This document shows positions 1 to 8,070 of a DNA stretch of 64,000 bases, in pieces. Positions within the stretch are counted from its first letter, which is position 1. The number at the start of each line of letters is the position of its first letter. The position numbers and the translations under genes are program-made. The notes below the pieces were generated by a model. The model did not search any database. It was not told where the DNA came from and saw only the letters and a program-made list of their open reading frames with translations. Source of the DNA: Mycolicibacterium sp. (GTDB lineage Bacteria > Actinomycetota > Actinomycetes > Mycobacteriales > Mycobacteriaceae); contig JACJWN010000007.1 of NCBI GenBank assembly GCA_020637165.1, positions 265,757-329,756 of the forward strand. The letters run 5' to 3'.

Positions 1-617
1 TCCGGGCCGTAGCTGCGGTGGGCCGGTACGTCGTTGCCGTCCGAGCAGATCGGGTCGCCAGGGTTGCACAGGTCGATGGCCTTGCGTCCATAGACCGGGC
101 TGGAGGTCAGCGGTATGCCGATCCGGTTGGACGGGTTGCCGAAGACCGCCAGGGCCGCGATCCGGTTGGCGACGTCCGGGGGCAGCGGGTTGGTGAACCC
201 GATGACCGGGAACGGCACCGCGGCGAGCACGTCGATGATCGCCGCGCCCTGCGAGTACCCGCCGAGCACCAGTTTGGTGTTCGGGCAGGTGTTGACCACG
301 TTCTGGATATAGGCGCTGGCATCGTTCGCGCCGTCGGCGGCCGCCAGGAAGTCATAGCTGGCCGGGTAGTTCACCGCATAGACCCCGAGGCTGCGGTTGC
401 CCACCATATTGCGCAGATCGTTGACGAAGGCCTGCCCGACACGGCCGATGCCGGGGTCCTCCTTGGTGCCGCGGGCGAAAACCACCTCGATGTCGTTGCA
501 GGCCACGGCGCCGGCGACGGGAGCGTTGAGGGGTGTCAGGGCTGCCGCCGACGCGGCCAGCAACGCCGTGGTGAGACGCAGGATCAACAGTCGCAGGGAT
601 GAGGTGAGAGAGCGCAT
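1..617 (-). CDS. Cutinase family esterase (C-terminus cut by window edge)
   Basis: Secreted serine esterase/lipase of the cutinase family (alpha/beta hydrolase). About 205 residues are visible. The N-terminus reads MRSLTSSLRLLILRLTTALL, a basic then hydrophobic segment typical of a Sec signal peptide, followed by a mature start near CNDIEVVFARGT. The nucleophile motif GYSQG lies in LVLGGYSQGAAI near residue 120, and the DP..CSDG segment near residue 190 fits the cutinase Asp region with paired Cys. The catalytic His would lie beyond the left edge. The ATG at 617 overlaps the stop of the upstream EamA gene (TGATG on the minus strand), so the two are probably translationally coupled. In M. tuberculosis cutinases cut3/cut4 sit beside the ESX-4 locus, which fits the synteny. 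The family is clear; the exact orthologue is not. Confidence 0.9.
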   Translation of the reverse strand, partial: MRSLTSSLRLLILRLTTALLAASAAALTPLNAPVAGAVACNDIEVVFARGTKEDPGIGRVGQAFVNDLRNMVGNRSLGVYAVNYPASYDFLAAADGANDASAYIQNVVNTCPNTKLVLGGYSQGAAIIDVLAAVPFPVIGFTNPLPPDVANRIAALAVFGNPSNRIGIPLTSSPVYGRKAIDLCNPGDPICSDGNDVPAHRSYGP

Positions 618-1621
618 CACGGCACCGATTGTTCCAGATTCCCCGGCGATGAGCTTTCCGGGACGATTTCGCCCCGACGCGCCAGAGCCAGACCGGCCAG
701 CACGACGATCCCGCCGACGGTCTGCGCCCCGCTGAGGTCCTCGCCGAGCAGCAACCAGGCGGCCAGCACCGCGAACAGCACCTCGGCCAGGCCCGCCAGT
801 GAGGCGAAACCCGGCCGCAGCCGAGCCACTCCGCCGATTCCGAGCGTGTAGGCCAGTGCGGTGCAGACCACCCCGAGCAGTACCACCGGAACCATCCACG
901 GCACCGTCGCCCCGGCGATCACCGCGTCGTTGGCCGTGAAGTGCAACGGCATCACGCCGGACAGGCCGAGCAGGCCGACGGCGATGGTGGCCACCACCAG
1001 CGATCCCGCAGCGAGCGTCAGCGCCTGCAGGCCCGAGCCGTCGGTGCTGACCTTGTCCGACATCATGAAGTAACAGACGGCGCACAGTGCCGCGCCCAGG
1101 CCCCAGGCGACGCCCACGGGGTCGACCCGGGCGGAGTTGAAGACGTCGAGCACCAGCGTCACGCCCACCACCGCCAGCGCGACGCCGACCAGCGTCAGGA
1201 CCTGTGGCCGACGCCTGGTGGTGGCCCATAACCACCCGATGACCAGCACGGGGGAGGTGTACTCCAGCAGCAATGCGACGCCCACCGACAGATGCGCGAC
1301 GGCGTTGTAGTAGCAGAGCTGCGCGCCGGCGACCGGGATCAGCCCGTAGGCGAGCACGGTCCCGGCGTGTGCGCGGGCTTCGCGGAGCCAGCCTGGTCGG
1401 GCGATGGTGGCGACGACGGCGAGCACAAGTGCACCGCCGGCGAGTCGAGCGGTGACCGCGGCCGTCGGCGACCAGCCGGCCTCCATCAGCGATTTTGCGA
1501 GCGGGCCGGACATCCCGAACGCGAAAGCCGAACCGCCGGCCAGCAGCAGCCCCAGCTGGAACTGGTTCACGGGCCGGGGCTGGTTCTTCTCCAGCGTCTT
1601 CTGATCGAGCGTCGTGGACAT
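617..1621 (-). CDS. EamA/DMT-family transporter (RhaT-like)
   Basis: Inner-membrane exporter of the drug/metabolite transporter superfamily, 334 residues, with about ten hydrophobic segments arranged as two EamA repeats (roughly residues 20-150 and 165-310). The second repeat ends in VGGIVVLAGLALARRGE, a typical EamA end. The substrate cannot be inferred; relatives export amino acids or metabolites. I chose the ATG at 1621 (MSTTLDQKTLEKNQ) over an in-frame start at 1687, because the upstream residues are not membrane-like and a promoter lies in that stretch. It is divergent from the CGNR gene and overlaps the cutinase start by one base, forming a two-gene unit. Confidence 0.85.
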   Translation of the reverse strand: MSTTLDQKTLEKNQPRPVNQFQLGLLLAGGSAFAFGMSGPLAKSLMEAGWSPTAAVTARLAGGALVLAVVATIARPGWLREARAHAGTVLAYGLIPVAGAQLCYYNAVAHLSVGVALLLEYTSPVLVIGWLWATTRRRPQVLTLVGVALAVVGVTLVLDVFNSARVDPVGVAWGLGAALCAVCYFMMSDKVSTDGSGLQALTLAAGSLVVATIAVGLLGLSGVMPLHFTANDAVIAGATVPWMVPVVLLGVVCTALAYTLGIGGVARLRPGFASLAGLAEVLFAVLAAWLLLGEDLSGAQTVGGIVVLAGLALARRGEIVPESSSPGNLEQSVP

Positions 1622-1664
1622 CGGACACCCCCTCGGGTCATGAGTAAAATAGTTGACGGTCCTG

Positions 1665-1694
1665 ACGCTACGTCCCCGGGAGGTCATGGGTCAA
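1665..1694 (-). promoter_or_regulatory. SigA-type promoter for the EamA-cutinase unit
   Basis: On the minus strand TTGACC (1694-1689) and TAGCGT (1670-1665) are 18 bases apart, a good housekeeping promoter match. The predicted transcription start is near 1658, giving a short leader before the ATG at 1621. The -35 hexamer abuts the predicted start codon of the divergent CGNR gene at 1695, so transcription of the two genes could interfere. Confidence 0.6.
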
Positions 1695-2258
1695 ATGCTT
1701 TTCACGCCTGACACCGAGCTGACCCTCCGGGCCGCGGCCGTCCTGGTCAACAGCAATCGGATCGACGGTGAGCAACTCGTTGACCAGGCTGCACTCGACG
1801 AGTATCTGGATACGTACGGGTGGACGGGGCGCCGCGACCGTGATGCCGCGGAGCTGGCCGAGGTCCACGGGCTCCGAGAACGGCTCGGCCGGATCTGGGC
1901 GGTCGCCGATGACGAGGAAAGCTCCGTCGAGGAGGTCAACGCGCTGCTCGCCGAGACCCGCGCCTCGCCGTGGCTGACCAGGCATCCGGAGATGCCCGAA
2001 TGGCATCTGCATCTGGCGTCCGCGCGCGATCCGCTGGCCCGGAGGATGGGGGCGGAGATGGCGATGGCGCTGGCCGATCTGATTCGCGGCGGGCAGTTGA
2101 ACCGTCTGAAAACCTGTGCGGCGCCCGACTGCGAGGCGGTGCTGGTCGATCTGTCCCGCAACCGCTCGCGGATGTTCTGCGACACCGGCAATTGCGGCAA
2201 CCGGCAGCATGTCGCCGCTTACCGTCGGCGCCGTTCCGTCAAGCCCCGACAGCCCTGA
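1695..2258 (+). CDS. CGNR zinc-finger (ABATE domain) protein
   Basis: Putative DNA- or RNA-binding regulator, 187 residues. The N-terminal two thirds match the ABATE/DUF1470 stress domain (TLRAAAVLVNS start, then WLTRHPEMPEWHLHL). The C-terminus carries the CGNR zinc finger: Cys in LKTCAAPDCEAVLVD, then RMFCDTGNCGNRQHVAAY, and a basic tail RRRRSVKPR. I chose ATG 1695 because GGGAGG at 1678-1683 is about 11 bases upstream; ATG 1686 would be too close to it. It is divergent from the EamA exporter, and such pairs are often regulator and target, but that is inference here. A longer in-frame GTG at 1653 is less likely. Confidence 0.8.
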   Translation: MLFTPDTELTLRAAAVLVNSNRIDGEQLVDQAALDEYLDTYGWTGRRDRDAAELAEVHGLRERLGRIWAVADDEESSVEEVNALLAETRASPWLTRHPEMPEWHLHLASARDPLARRMGAEMAMALADLIRGGQLNRLKTCAAPDCEAVLVDLSRNRSRMFCDTGNCGNRQHVAAYRRRRSVKPRQP

Positions 2259-2321
2259 CGGTCCTCAAAGCCCTGTGGATGGCCACGGCGGGCGGGGGCC
2301 AACCGGCCCTAACCTCGAGCC

Positions 2322-3281
2322 GTGAACGACAGCCCCTACCCGAACGACGGCGCCCAGACCGTGCTGGAGGTCGGGCCGCGGACCGTCCGCGTCGTGAGCG
2401 GCGGCGCAGGTGCCCGGCTGCCCCCCGCGCTGGTGGCGGCCGCCCTCGAGTGGATCGACGATCCGGTCGGGTTGTTCGAGGGTTCGCCGGTCGCCGTGGC
2501 CGACCTGTGGCGGGAGCTACTGCTGGCCGCGGTCGGCCGGCACCGCGATTCGGTGGTCGTCGTGCATCCGCCGGGCTGGCCCGAACCGCGCATCGCGCGG
2601 GTCCTGGCCGCGGCGAACACCGTCGCCGACCGGGTCGTCGCGGTCCGCTCCGGGGAATGGGTCCCGTCACGTCCCGAACCCGAACATCCTCAACTCGAGC
2701 CCGTCGGCAGGCGCCGGCGCCGGTGGCCCATGGCGATCGCGGTCGCCGGGATCGTCCTGCTCCCGGCGGCGGCCCTGCTGTGGCCCCACCCGTCACCGCC
2801 CGCGGCTCGGCCGGCGAGCCCGGTAGCGAGCAGCCTGGTGGAGGGGCGGGTGGCGGTGCGGATTCCCCGGCTCTGGTCCGTCGAGCGGATCACCGCAGGC
2901 CCGGGGTCGCGCCGCGTGCAGGTCATTTCGCCGTCTCACGCCGACGTGGCGCTGCATATCACCCAGTCCTACGCGCCCGAGGCGACGCCGGAGCAGACCG
3001 CCGAGGTCCTCGCGCGTGCCATCGCCCGTGAACCGGCCGGGGTTTTCACCGACCTTCGTCCCGACGGCCGGGTCGCCGGCCGCCCGGCGGTGACCTACAC
3101 CGAGGCTCGGCCCGGCCGGATCATCCGGTGGGCGGTGCTGTCCTCGGGCCCGACCCGGATCAGCATCGGTTGCCAGAGTCCGCCGGGCCGCGAGGATTCC
3201 ATCACGGCGGTCTGCGACGACGCGGTGCGTTCGGCGCGTGATGTGGGAACCGAAGCCGGTCCCGCGACGTCTAACCCTTAG
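2322..3281 (+). CDS. Type VII secretion-associated protein, Rv3446c family
   Basis: ESX-4-associated protein of unknown mechanism, 319 residues. The N-terminal part (about 1-110) starts TVLEVGPRTVRVVSGG, as in the family. A single membrane segment follows near residues 135-155 (WPMAIAVAGIVLLPAAALLW), preceded by an RRRRR stop-transfer stretch. An extracytoplasmic domain makes up the rest, with LVEGRVAVRIPRLWSVERI and VQVISPSHADVALHIT. In M. tuberculosis this gene lies between eccC4 and esxU-esxT, just upstream of rplM. Here it is also just upstream of rplM, but no esx or ecc gene accompanies it, so it appears orphaned. The GTG at 2322 is the first plausible start; no strong ribosome-binding site is visible. 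Confidence 0.8.
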   Translation: MNDSPYPNDGAQTVLEVGPRTVRVVSGGAGARLPPALVAAALEWIDDPVGLFEGSPVAVADLWRELLLAAVGRHRDSVVVVHPPGWPEPRIARVLAAANTVADRVVAVRSGEWVPSRPEPEHPQLEPVGRRRRRWPMAIAVAGIVLLPAAALLWPHPSPPAARPASPVASSLVEGRVAVRIPRLWSVERITAGPGSRRVQVISPSHADVALHITQSYAPEATPEQTAEVLARAIAREPAGVFTDLRPDGRVAGRPAVTYTEARPGRIIRWAVLSSGPTRISIGCQSPPGREDSITAVCDDAVRSARDVGTEAGPATSNP

Positions 3282-3375
3282 TGACCGGCCACCGATGACC
3301 GGCGGTTGCGCGGTCTCGACGGAGGAGAGCCGTCGGGACCGCACAGCTGCCGCAACGGTGCGCTCCGGTGGCGTT

Positions 3376-3405
3376 TTGACCTGCTCGGATCCCCGACGGT
3401 AGGCT
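3376..3405 (+). promoter_or_regulatory. SigA-type promoter of rplM-rpsI
   Basis: TTGACC at 3376-3381 and TAGGCT at 3400-3405 with an 18-base spacer. The predicted start near 3412 gives a leader of about 155 bases before rplM. That is long enough for regulation, but I recognise no known ribosomal-protein leader fold. Confidence 0.6.
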
Positions 3406-3568
3406 ACCGATCTGGTGTGCGGTACTCCGCGGTGTCATCCGCGGGGTCAGCCGGGTTCTCGGGTCAATGTCGGTCGCTGAGAAACGTTGCCCGACCGCTG
3501 GCACCCGACCGGCACCCGGCCCGTCCGGGATCGAAACCCGCTAGAGGATCAAGGAGAGGTAAGCGCCT

Positions 3569-4012
3569 GTGCCTACATACACGCCGAAGGCCGGTGACAC
3601 CACGCGCTCGTGGTACGTCATCGACGCCACCGACGTGGTGCTCGGCCGGCTCGCCGTCGCCGCAGCCAATCTGCTGCGCGGCAAGCACAAGCCGACATTC
3701 ACGCCCAACGTCGACGGTGGCGACTTCGTCATCATCGTCAACGCCGACAAGGTCGCCATCGGAGGCGACAAGCTCAACTCCAAGATGGCCTACCGCCACT
3801 CCGGTTATCCCGGCGGTCTGAGCTCGCGCACCATCGGTGAACTGATGGCCAAACATCCGGACCGGGTCGTCGAGAAGGCGATCGTCGGGATGCTGCCGCA
3901 TAACAAGCTGAGCCGTCAGGTCCAGCGGAAGCTGAAGGTCTACGCGGGCCCCGATCATCCGCATACCGCTCAGCAGCCGATTCCGTTCGAGATCAAGCAG
4001 GTGGCGCAGTGA
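3569..4012 (+). CDS. rplM: 50S ribosomal protein L13
   Basis: Structural protein of the large ribosomal subunit, 147 residues, normal length for bacterial L13. The sequence is diagnostic: [15 protein letters not shown] near the N-terminus, [20 protein letters not shown], and [18 protein letters not shown] near residue 105. The GTG start at 3569 is preceded by AAGGAGAGG (about 3551-3559). It is co-transcribed with rpsI, and the stop overlaps the rpsI start as GTGA, so L13 and S9 are translationally coupled as in other bacteria. Confidence 0.98.
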   Translation: MPTYTPKAGDTTRSWYVIDATDVVLGRLAVAAANLLRGKHKPTFTPNVDGGDFVIIVNADKVAIGGDKLNSKMAYRHSGYPGGLSSRTIGELMAKHPDRVVEKAIVGMLPHNKLSRQVQRKLKVYAGPDHPHTAQQPIPFEIKQVAQ

Positions 4013-4497
4013 CAGACAACGACATCGAGACAGGCAGCGACATCGACGTGACAACCGAGACGGTCGAAGAGGTCGCGGTCGAGGCCGCGCCCCGCCAGCC
4101 GGTGTTCATCGACCGCCCGATCCAGACGGTGGGTCGCCGCAAGGAGGCCGTGGTCCGGGTGCGCCTGGTTCCCGGCACCGGCCAGTTCAACCTGGACGGC
4201 CGCACTCTGGAGGCCTACTTCCCCAACAAGGTGCACCAGCAGCTCATCAAGGCGCCGCTGGTGACCGTCGACCGGGTGGACAGTTTCGACGTCTACGCCC
4301 ACCTCGACGGTGGCGGCCCGTCCGGGCAGGCCGGCGCGCTGCGCCTGGCGATCGCCCGCGCACTGATCCTGGTTCAGCCTGAGGACCGGCCCGCACTGAA
4401 GAAGGCCGGCTTCCTGACCCGCGACCCGCGCGCCATCGAGCGCAAGAAGTACGGCCTGAAGAAGGCCCGCAAGGCGCCGCAGTACAGCAAGCGCTGA
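4009..4497 (+). CDS. rpsI: 30S ribosomal protein S9
   Basis: Small-subunit ribosomal protein S9, 162 residues. The first 40 residues are an acidic, low-complexity extension typical of mycobacterial S9. The conserved body follows: [20 protein letters not shown], the [20 protein letters not shown] segment, and the basic tail ending QYSKR, which reaches the P-site tRNA in the family. The GTG start overlaps the rplM stop by four bases. A strong terminator follows within 75 bases, closing the two-gene operon. Confidence 0.98.
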   Translation: MTDNDIETGSDIDVTTETVEEVAVEAAPRQPVFIDRPIQTVGRRKEAVVRVRLVPGTGQFNLDGRTLEAYFPNKVHQQLIKAPLVTVDRVDSFDVYAHLDGGGPSGQAGALRLAIARALILVQPEDRPALKKAGFLTRDPRAIERKKYGLKKARKAPQYSKR

Positions 4498-4518
4498 GCG
4501 GCAATTGCCTGTCCCACT

Positions 4519-4570
4519 CGCCGGGTGCGGTCCAGCTCCGACTGGACCGCACCCGGCGGGTGTGTTTTTT
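4519..4570 (+). terminator. Intrinsic terminator after rpsI
   Basis: A perfect 17-base-pair stem (4519-4535 with 4542-4558) with a six-base loop is followed by GGTGTGTTTTTT (4559-4570). It is the clearest canonical, U-tracted terminator in the window and separates rplM-rpsI from glmM. Confidence 0.92.
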
Positions 4571-4603
4571 CGGTGAGTCTGCGGATCTGGAAGGTGTGAG
4601 TCC

Positions 4604-5938
4604 ATGGGCCGACTGTTCGGCACCGACGGTGTACGCGGAGTCGCCAACCGCGAGTTGACCGCTGAGCTCGGACTGGCGCTCAGCGCGGCGGCCGCGCGCC
4701 GGCTCGCCCCAGCCACCACCGGGCACCGCTTCGCAGTGGTCGGCCGCGACCCCCGGGCAAGCGGGGAGATGCTCGAGGCGGCGGTGATCGCCGGCCTCAC
4801 CAGTGAGGGAGTCGACGCCCTGCTGGTGGGGGTGTTGCCCACCCCCGCGGTGGCCTATCTGACCGCGGCCTACCGCGCCGACCTCGGCGTGATGATCTCC
4901 GCCTCGCACAACCCGATGCCCGACAACGGCATCAAGATCTTCGGCCCCGGCGGGCACAAACTCGACGACGACGCCGAGGACCGGATCGAGGAACTCGTCG
5001 CCCAGGGGCCGGGGCTGCGGCCGGTCGGTGCGCAGATCGGCCGGGTCCGGAGGGCCCACGACGCGCTCGACCGCTACCTGGACCACATCGTGGCTGCGGC
5101 CGGAACCCGTCTGGACGGGCTGACCGTCGTCGTCGACTGTGCCAACGGCGCGGCGTTCGCCGCGGCGCCGCGTGCCTACGCGGCCGCGGGTGCGCGGGTC
5201 ATCGCGATCAACGCCGAGCCGGACGGGCTCAACATCAACGACGGCTGCGGGTCGACACACCTTGATCAGCTTCGGTCGGCGGTGGTGACGCACGGCGCCG
5301 ATCTCGGTCTGGCCCACGACGGCGACGCCGACCGCTGCCTGGCCGTGGATGCGGCCGGTGAGGTGGTCGACGGCGACGCGATCATGACCGTCATCGCACT
5401 GGCTATGCGGGAGGCCGGCGAACTCGCCGCCGACACGCTGGTCACCACCGTGATGAGCAATATGGGGCTGCACCTGGCCATGCGGGAGGCGGGCATCGCG
5501 GTGCGCACCACCGCGGTCGGCGATCGTTACGTGCTCGAGGAACTGCGGGCCGGGCGGTACAGCCTGGGCGGCGAGCAGTCCGGGCACATCGTCCTGCCGG
5601 CGTTCGGCACCACCGGCGACGGGATCCTCACCGGGCTGCGGCTGATGTCGCGGATGGCCCAGACCCGGGCCACCCTGGCGCAGCTGGCCGCCCCGATGCG
5701 CTCACTTCCGCAGGTCCTCATCAACGTGGAGGTCGCCGACAAGGCCAGTGCCGCCCAGGCGCCGGCGGTGCGCTCGGCGGTGTCGCAGGCCGAAGCCGAG
5801 CTCGGCGACACCGGCCGAATCCTGCTGCGGCCCTCGGGCACCGAACAGATCGTCCGGGTGATGGTCGAGGCTGCCGACGAGGACACCGCCCGCCAAGTCG
5901 CTCACCGGGTCGCGAGGTCGGTCAGCGCCGAGGGCTGA
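4604..5938 (+). CDS. glmM: Phosphoglucosamine mutase
   Basis: Converts glucosamine-6-phosphate to glucosamine-1-phosphate in the cytoplasm, feeding UDP-GlcNAc for peptidoglycan and arabinogalactan linkers. 444 residues, usual length. The catalytic phosphoserine lies in [15 protein letters not shown] (Ser101), the metal-binding loop is HDGDADRC, the sugar-binding loop is GGEQSGH, and the phosphate-binding loop is [14 protein letters not shown] near the end. A GGAAGGTG ribosome-binding site precedes ATG 4604. It starts just after the rpsI terminator, so it needs its own promoter. The partner enzyme glmS lies 3 kb downstream in the same orientation. Confidence 0.97.
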   Translation: MGRLFGTDGVRGVANRELTAELGLALSAAAARRLAPATTGHRFAVVGRDPRASGEMLEAAVIAGLTSEGVDALLVGVLPTPAVAYLTAAYRADLGVMISASHNPMPDNGIKIFGPGGHKLDDDAEDRIEELVAQGPGLRPVGAQIGRVRRAHDALDRYLDHIVAAAGTRLDGLTVVVDCANGAAFAAAPRAYAAAGARVIAINAEPDGLNINDGCGSTHLDQLRSAVVTHGADLGLAHDGDADRCLAVDAAGEVVDGDAIMTVIALAMREAGELAADTLVTTVMSNMGLHLAMREAGIAVRTTAVGDRYVLEELRAGRYSLGGEQSGHIVLPAFGTTGDGILTGLRLMSRMAQTRATLAQLAAPMRSLPQVLINVEVADKASAAQAPAVRSAVSQAEAELGDTGRILLRPSGTEQIVRVMVEAADEDTARQVAHRVARSVSAEG

Positions 5939-5987
5939 GTTCGCGCCGGAAGGGAACCGGCGGGGTCGCGGTCGCGTCCAATCCGAT

Positions 5988-6236
5988 ATGGGAACAACTG
6001 CCGGAGTCATCGCGGTGGATCCGCAGGCGCTACGGATCGCGGCGGCGCGGCTGGATGCCGCCGCGGACATCCTGCTCACGGCGCGCCGCACCCACCTGAG
6101 TGGCCTCCGGGCCGAGGAGGCGGCCACCGCTGTGGCCCGCTGGGAACTGGCCGTGCGGGAGACCGCCACGGCGTTGCGCACCGCGGCGGAGCGTTACGCC
6201 GACTCCGAGGTGCGTGGGGCCCAGGCCTTGCGGTGA
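5988..6236 (+). CDS. Small WXG100/EspC-like helical protein (Rv3440c-like)
   Basis: 82-residue, Ala-rich, mostly helical protein with no signal peptide. It has the size and composition of the small ESX-associated proteins: AVDPQALRIAAARLDAAADIL at the start and WELAVRETATALRTAAERY in the second half, with a single Trp in the expected turn region. The last codons overlap the next gene as GTGA, so the two are translated together, as small WXG100-type proteins often are. In M. tuberculosis the Rv3440c-Rv3439c pair follows glmM in the same way. Secretion through ESX is inference; no C-terminal YxxxD/E signal is obvious. Confidence 0.65.
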   Translation: MGTTAGVIAVDPQALRIAAARLDAAADILLTARRTHLSGLRAEEAATAVARWELAVRETATALRTAAERYADSEVRGAQALR

Positions 6237-6991
6237 CGGCCGATCCGGGGCTTGTGGCGACGCTGGAGGCCGAGCGCGTCGCGGTGACCGCGGCGGCCGC
6301 GATGGCCGAAGACGCGCTGAGCCTCCAGCGGGAGGCCCTGGCCGTCCTGGTGGAGGGTTGGGACGGTCAATCCGGTTCAGCGGCAGCCGATCTGCTGTCG
6401 CGGCAATGCGCCGACGGGGCGGACGTGGTCACCGCGATGCAGGAGGTCGCCGGTGAACTCGCCCTGCTGCGCGACAGCCTGGCGGATCCGGGTGACACCG
6501 CCGCCCGGGCCGTTCGCGCCTACGGTGAGGCTCCCGTTGGTGCGGGTGTTCCGGCGGCGCCGTGGGGGCCCACCGGGATGCCCTTTCCCGCGCTACCGGA
6601 CTTCGGCGGGGCGCTCGCGGGCTTGGTCGGCCAGATCACCGAGGCGATCGGAACCGGTGTGGGCGGCTCGGTGGGCTTTCCCGCCGAGTCCGCGAGCGGG
6701 ATTCCCGCTGAGATCCCCGCTGAGGTCCGCGCCGGGCCGCCCGAACCGCCTGAGGTCGTGCCGGAGGCCGTCGAGACGGTGCCGGACCCGGTGCCCGCGC
6801 CACCGCCCGATACGGTGCCCGCCGAAGCGCCGGGCCCGCTTGCTGCCGAAGCGCCGGTGGTGAGTCCGCCCACCGAGGAACCCTTGGTCATCCAGCGGCC
6901 GCCGGAAACGGAGCCGCAACCGGAATCTCCGGCAGCCCCGGCCACACCCTGCGAGATCGCCGCCGACGAACTTCCGCAGGTCGGCCGATGA
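6233..6991 (+). CDS. WXG100-like protein with Pro/Glu-rich tail (Rv3439c-like)
   Basis: 252 residues of unknown function. Residues 1-100 are helical and contain LVEGWDGQSGSAAADLLSRQ, a WxG turn as in WXG100/ESX substrates. From about residue 150 the protein becomes a low-complexity Pro/Glu/Val tail (PEPPEVV, DPVPAPPPDTVPAEAPG). It is shorter than I recall for the M. tuberculosis homologue, mainly through the tail. It is coupled to the small upstream gene by a GTGA overlap. It ends eight bases before the convergent LLM oxidoreductase stop, with no room for a terminator between them. Confidence 0.65.
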   Translation: MTADPGLVATLEAERVAVTAAAAMAEDALSLQREALAVLVEGWDGQSGSAAADLLSRQCADGADVVTAMQEVAGELALLRDSLADPGDTAARAVRAYGEAPVGAGVPAAPWGPTGMPFPALPDFGGALAGLVGQITEAIGTGVGGSVGFPAESASGIPAEIPAEVRAGPPEPPEVVPEAVETVPDPVPAPPPDTVPAEAPGPLAAEAPVVSPPTEEPLVIQRPPETEPQPESPAAPATPCEIAADELPQVGR

Positions 6992-6999
6992 CCCACGGA

Positions 7000-8040
7000 T
7001 CAGGGCAGCAACTGCAGGAACTGTTCGACGAAGTCGACGTACTCCGCGCCGTCGGCGGCGACGGGTGTGGCGAGCAGCGTGGTAACGCCGGCCTCGGCAA
7101 AGGCGGCGATGCGTTCCGCGACATAGCCACGCGGGCCGATCAGCGACACATTGCGCACAAGTTCGTCGGGTACCGCGGCGATCGCCTCGACCTTGCGGCC
7201 GGACAGGTACAGGTCCTGGATTCGGTCGGCGACCTCGCCGAACCCGTACCGGGTCGCCACGTTGTGATAGAAGTTGCGCCCCTTGGCGCCCATCCCGCCG
7301 ATATAGAGCGCCAGTTGGGGTTTGGCCCATTCCAGCCGGTCCTCGACGTTGTCTCCGATAGCGAGCGAGACCCCGACCATCACGTCAAGGTCGCCGAGTT
7401 GGCTGTCGCGCTTGGCTTTTCCTGCGCGCAGCGCCTCGCCCCAGATATCGTCGGCCCGCTCCGGGTAGAAGAACACCGGCTGCCAGCCCTCGGCGATCTC
7501 GGCGGTCAGTTCGACGTTCTTGGGCCCCAGGGCGGCGATACTGATCGGAATGCGTTCCCGCACCGGCTGATTGATGAGCTTCAGCGGCTTTCCGAGTCCG
7601 GTGCCCCGGCCGGGCGGCAGCGGGATCTGATAGTTCTTGCCTTGGTGGGACACTCGTTCGCGGCGCCAGACCTGGCGGCAGATCTGCACGACCTCCCGGG
7701 TGCGGCCCAGGGGGGCGTCGAACGGCACGCCGTGGAAACCCTCCATCACCTGAGGCCCGGAGGTGCCGATGCCGAGCCGGAATCGTCCGTCGGAGACGTA
7801 GTCGAGGCCTGCGGCGGTCATGGCCAGCAACGTCGGTGTGCGGGTGTAGATCGGCACCACGCCGGATCCGAGTTCGATGGTCGAGGTCTTGGCCGCCAGA
7901 TAACCGAGTTGGCTGACGGCGTCGAAGGAATACGCCTCGGCGACCAGGACGATGTCCACCCCCTGACGCTCCAGGACGGCGACGTGCTCCGCGGCTTCGT
8001 GGAAGCCGCCCGCGTAGGACAGGAAGACACCGGTGCGCAT
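7000..8040 (-). CDS. LLM-class F420-dependent oxidoreductase
   Basis: Luciferase-like monooxygenase-fold enzyme, 346 residues, probably using coenzyme F420 or FMN. It opens with RTGVFLSYAGGFHEAAE and contains LGSGVVPIYTRTPTLLAMTA, RFRLGIGTSGPQVMEGFHG and IPISIAALGPKNVELTAE, all characteristic of mycobacterial F420-dependent LLM proteins. The C-terminal FAEAGVTTLLATPV strand-helix is also typical. The substrate is unknown. ATG at 8040. It probably follows the hydrolase gene on the same strand (30 bases apart), forming a two-gene unit that runs divergently from glmS. Confidence 0.88.
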   Translation of the reverse strand: MRTGVFLSYAGGFHEAAEHVAVLERQGVDIVLVAEAYSFDAVSQLGYLAAKTSTIELGSGVVPIYTRTPTLLAMTAAGLDYVSDGRFRLGIGTSGPQVMEGFHGVPFDAPLGRTREVVQICRQVWRRERVSHQGKNYQIPLPPGRGTGLGKPLKLINQPVRERIPISIAALGPKNVELTAEIAEGWQPVFFYPERADDIWGEALRAGKAKRDSQLGDLDVMVGVSLAIGDNVEDRLEWAKPQLALYIGGMGAKGRNFYHNVATRYGFGEVADRIQDLYLSGRKVEAIAAVPDELVRNVSLIGPRGYVAERIAAFAEAGVTTLLATPVAADGAEYVDFVEQFLQLLP

Positions 8041-8070
8041 GCACCGGTTATACCGTCCCCGGAACGGGCT

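Noticed and set aside
3515-3545. Possible tRNA T-arm (CGGG-ATCGAAA-CCCG)
   Set aside because: No acceptor, D or anticodon arms fit around it; it is part of the rplM leader.
3306-3821. Open frame upstream of rplM considered as an esxU/esxT remnant
   Set aside because: The translation has no WxG motif or helical-hairpin pattern and runs into the rplM gene in another frame.
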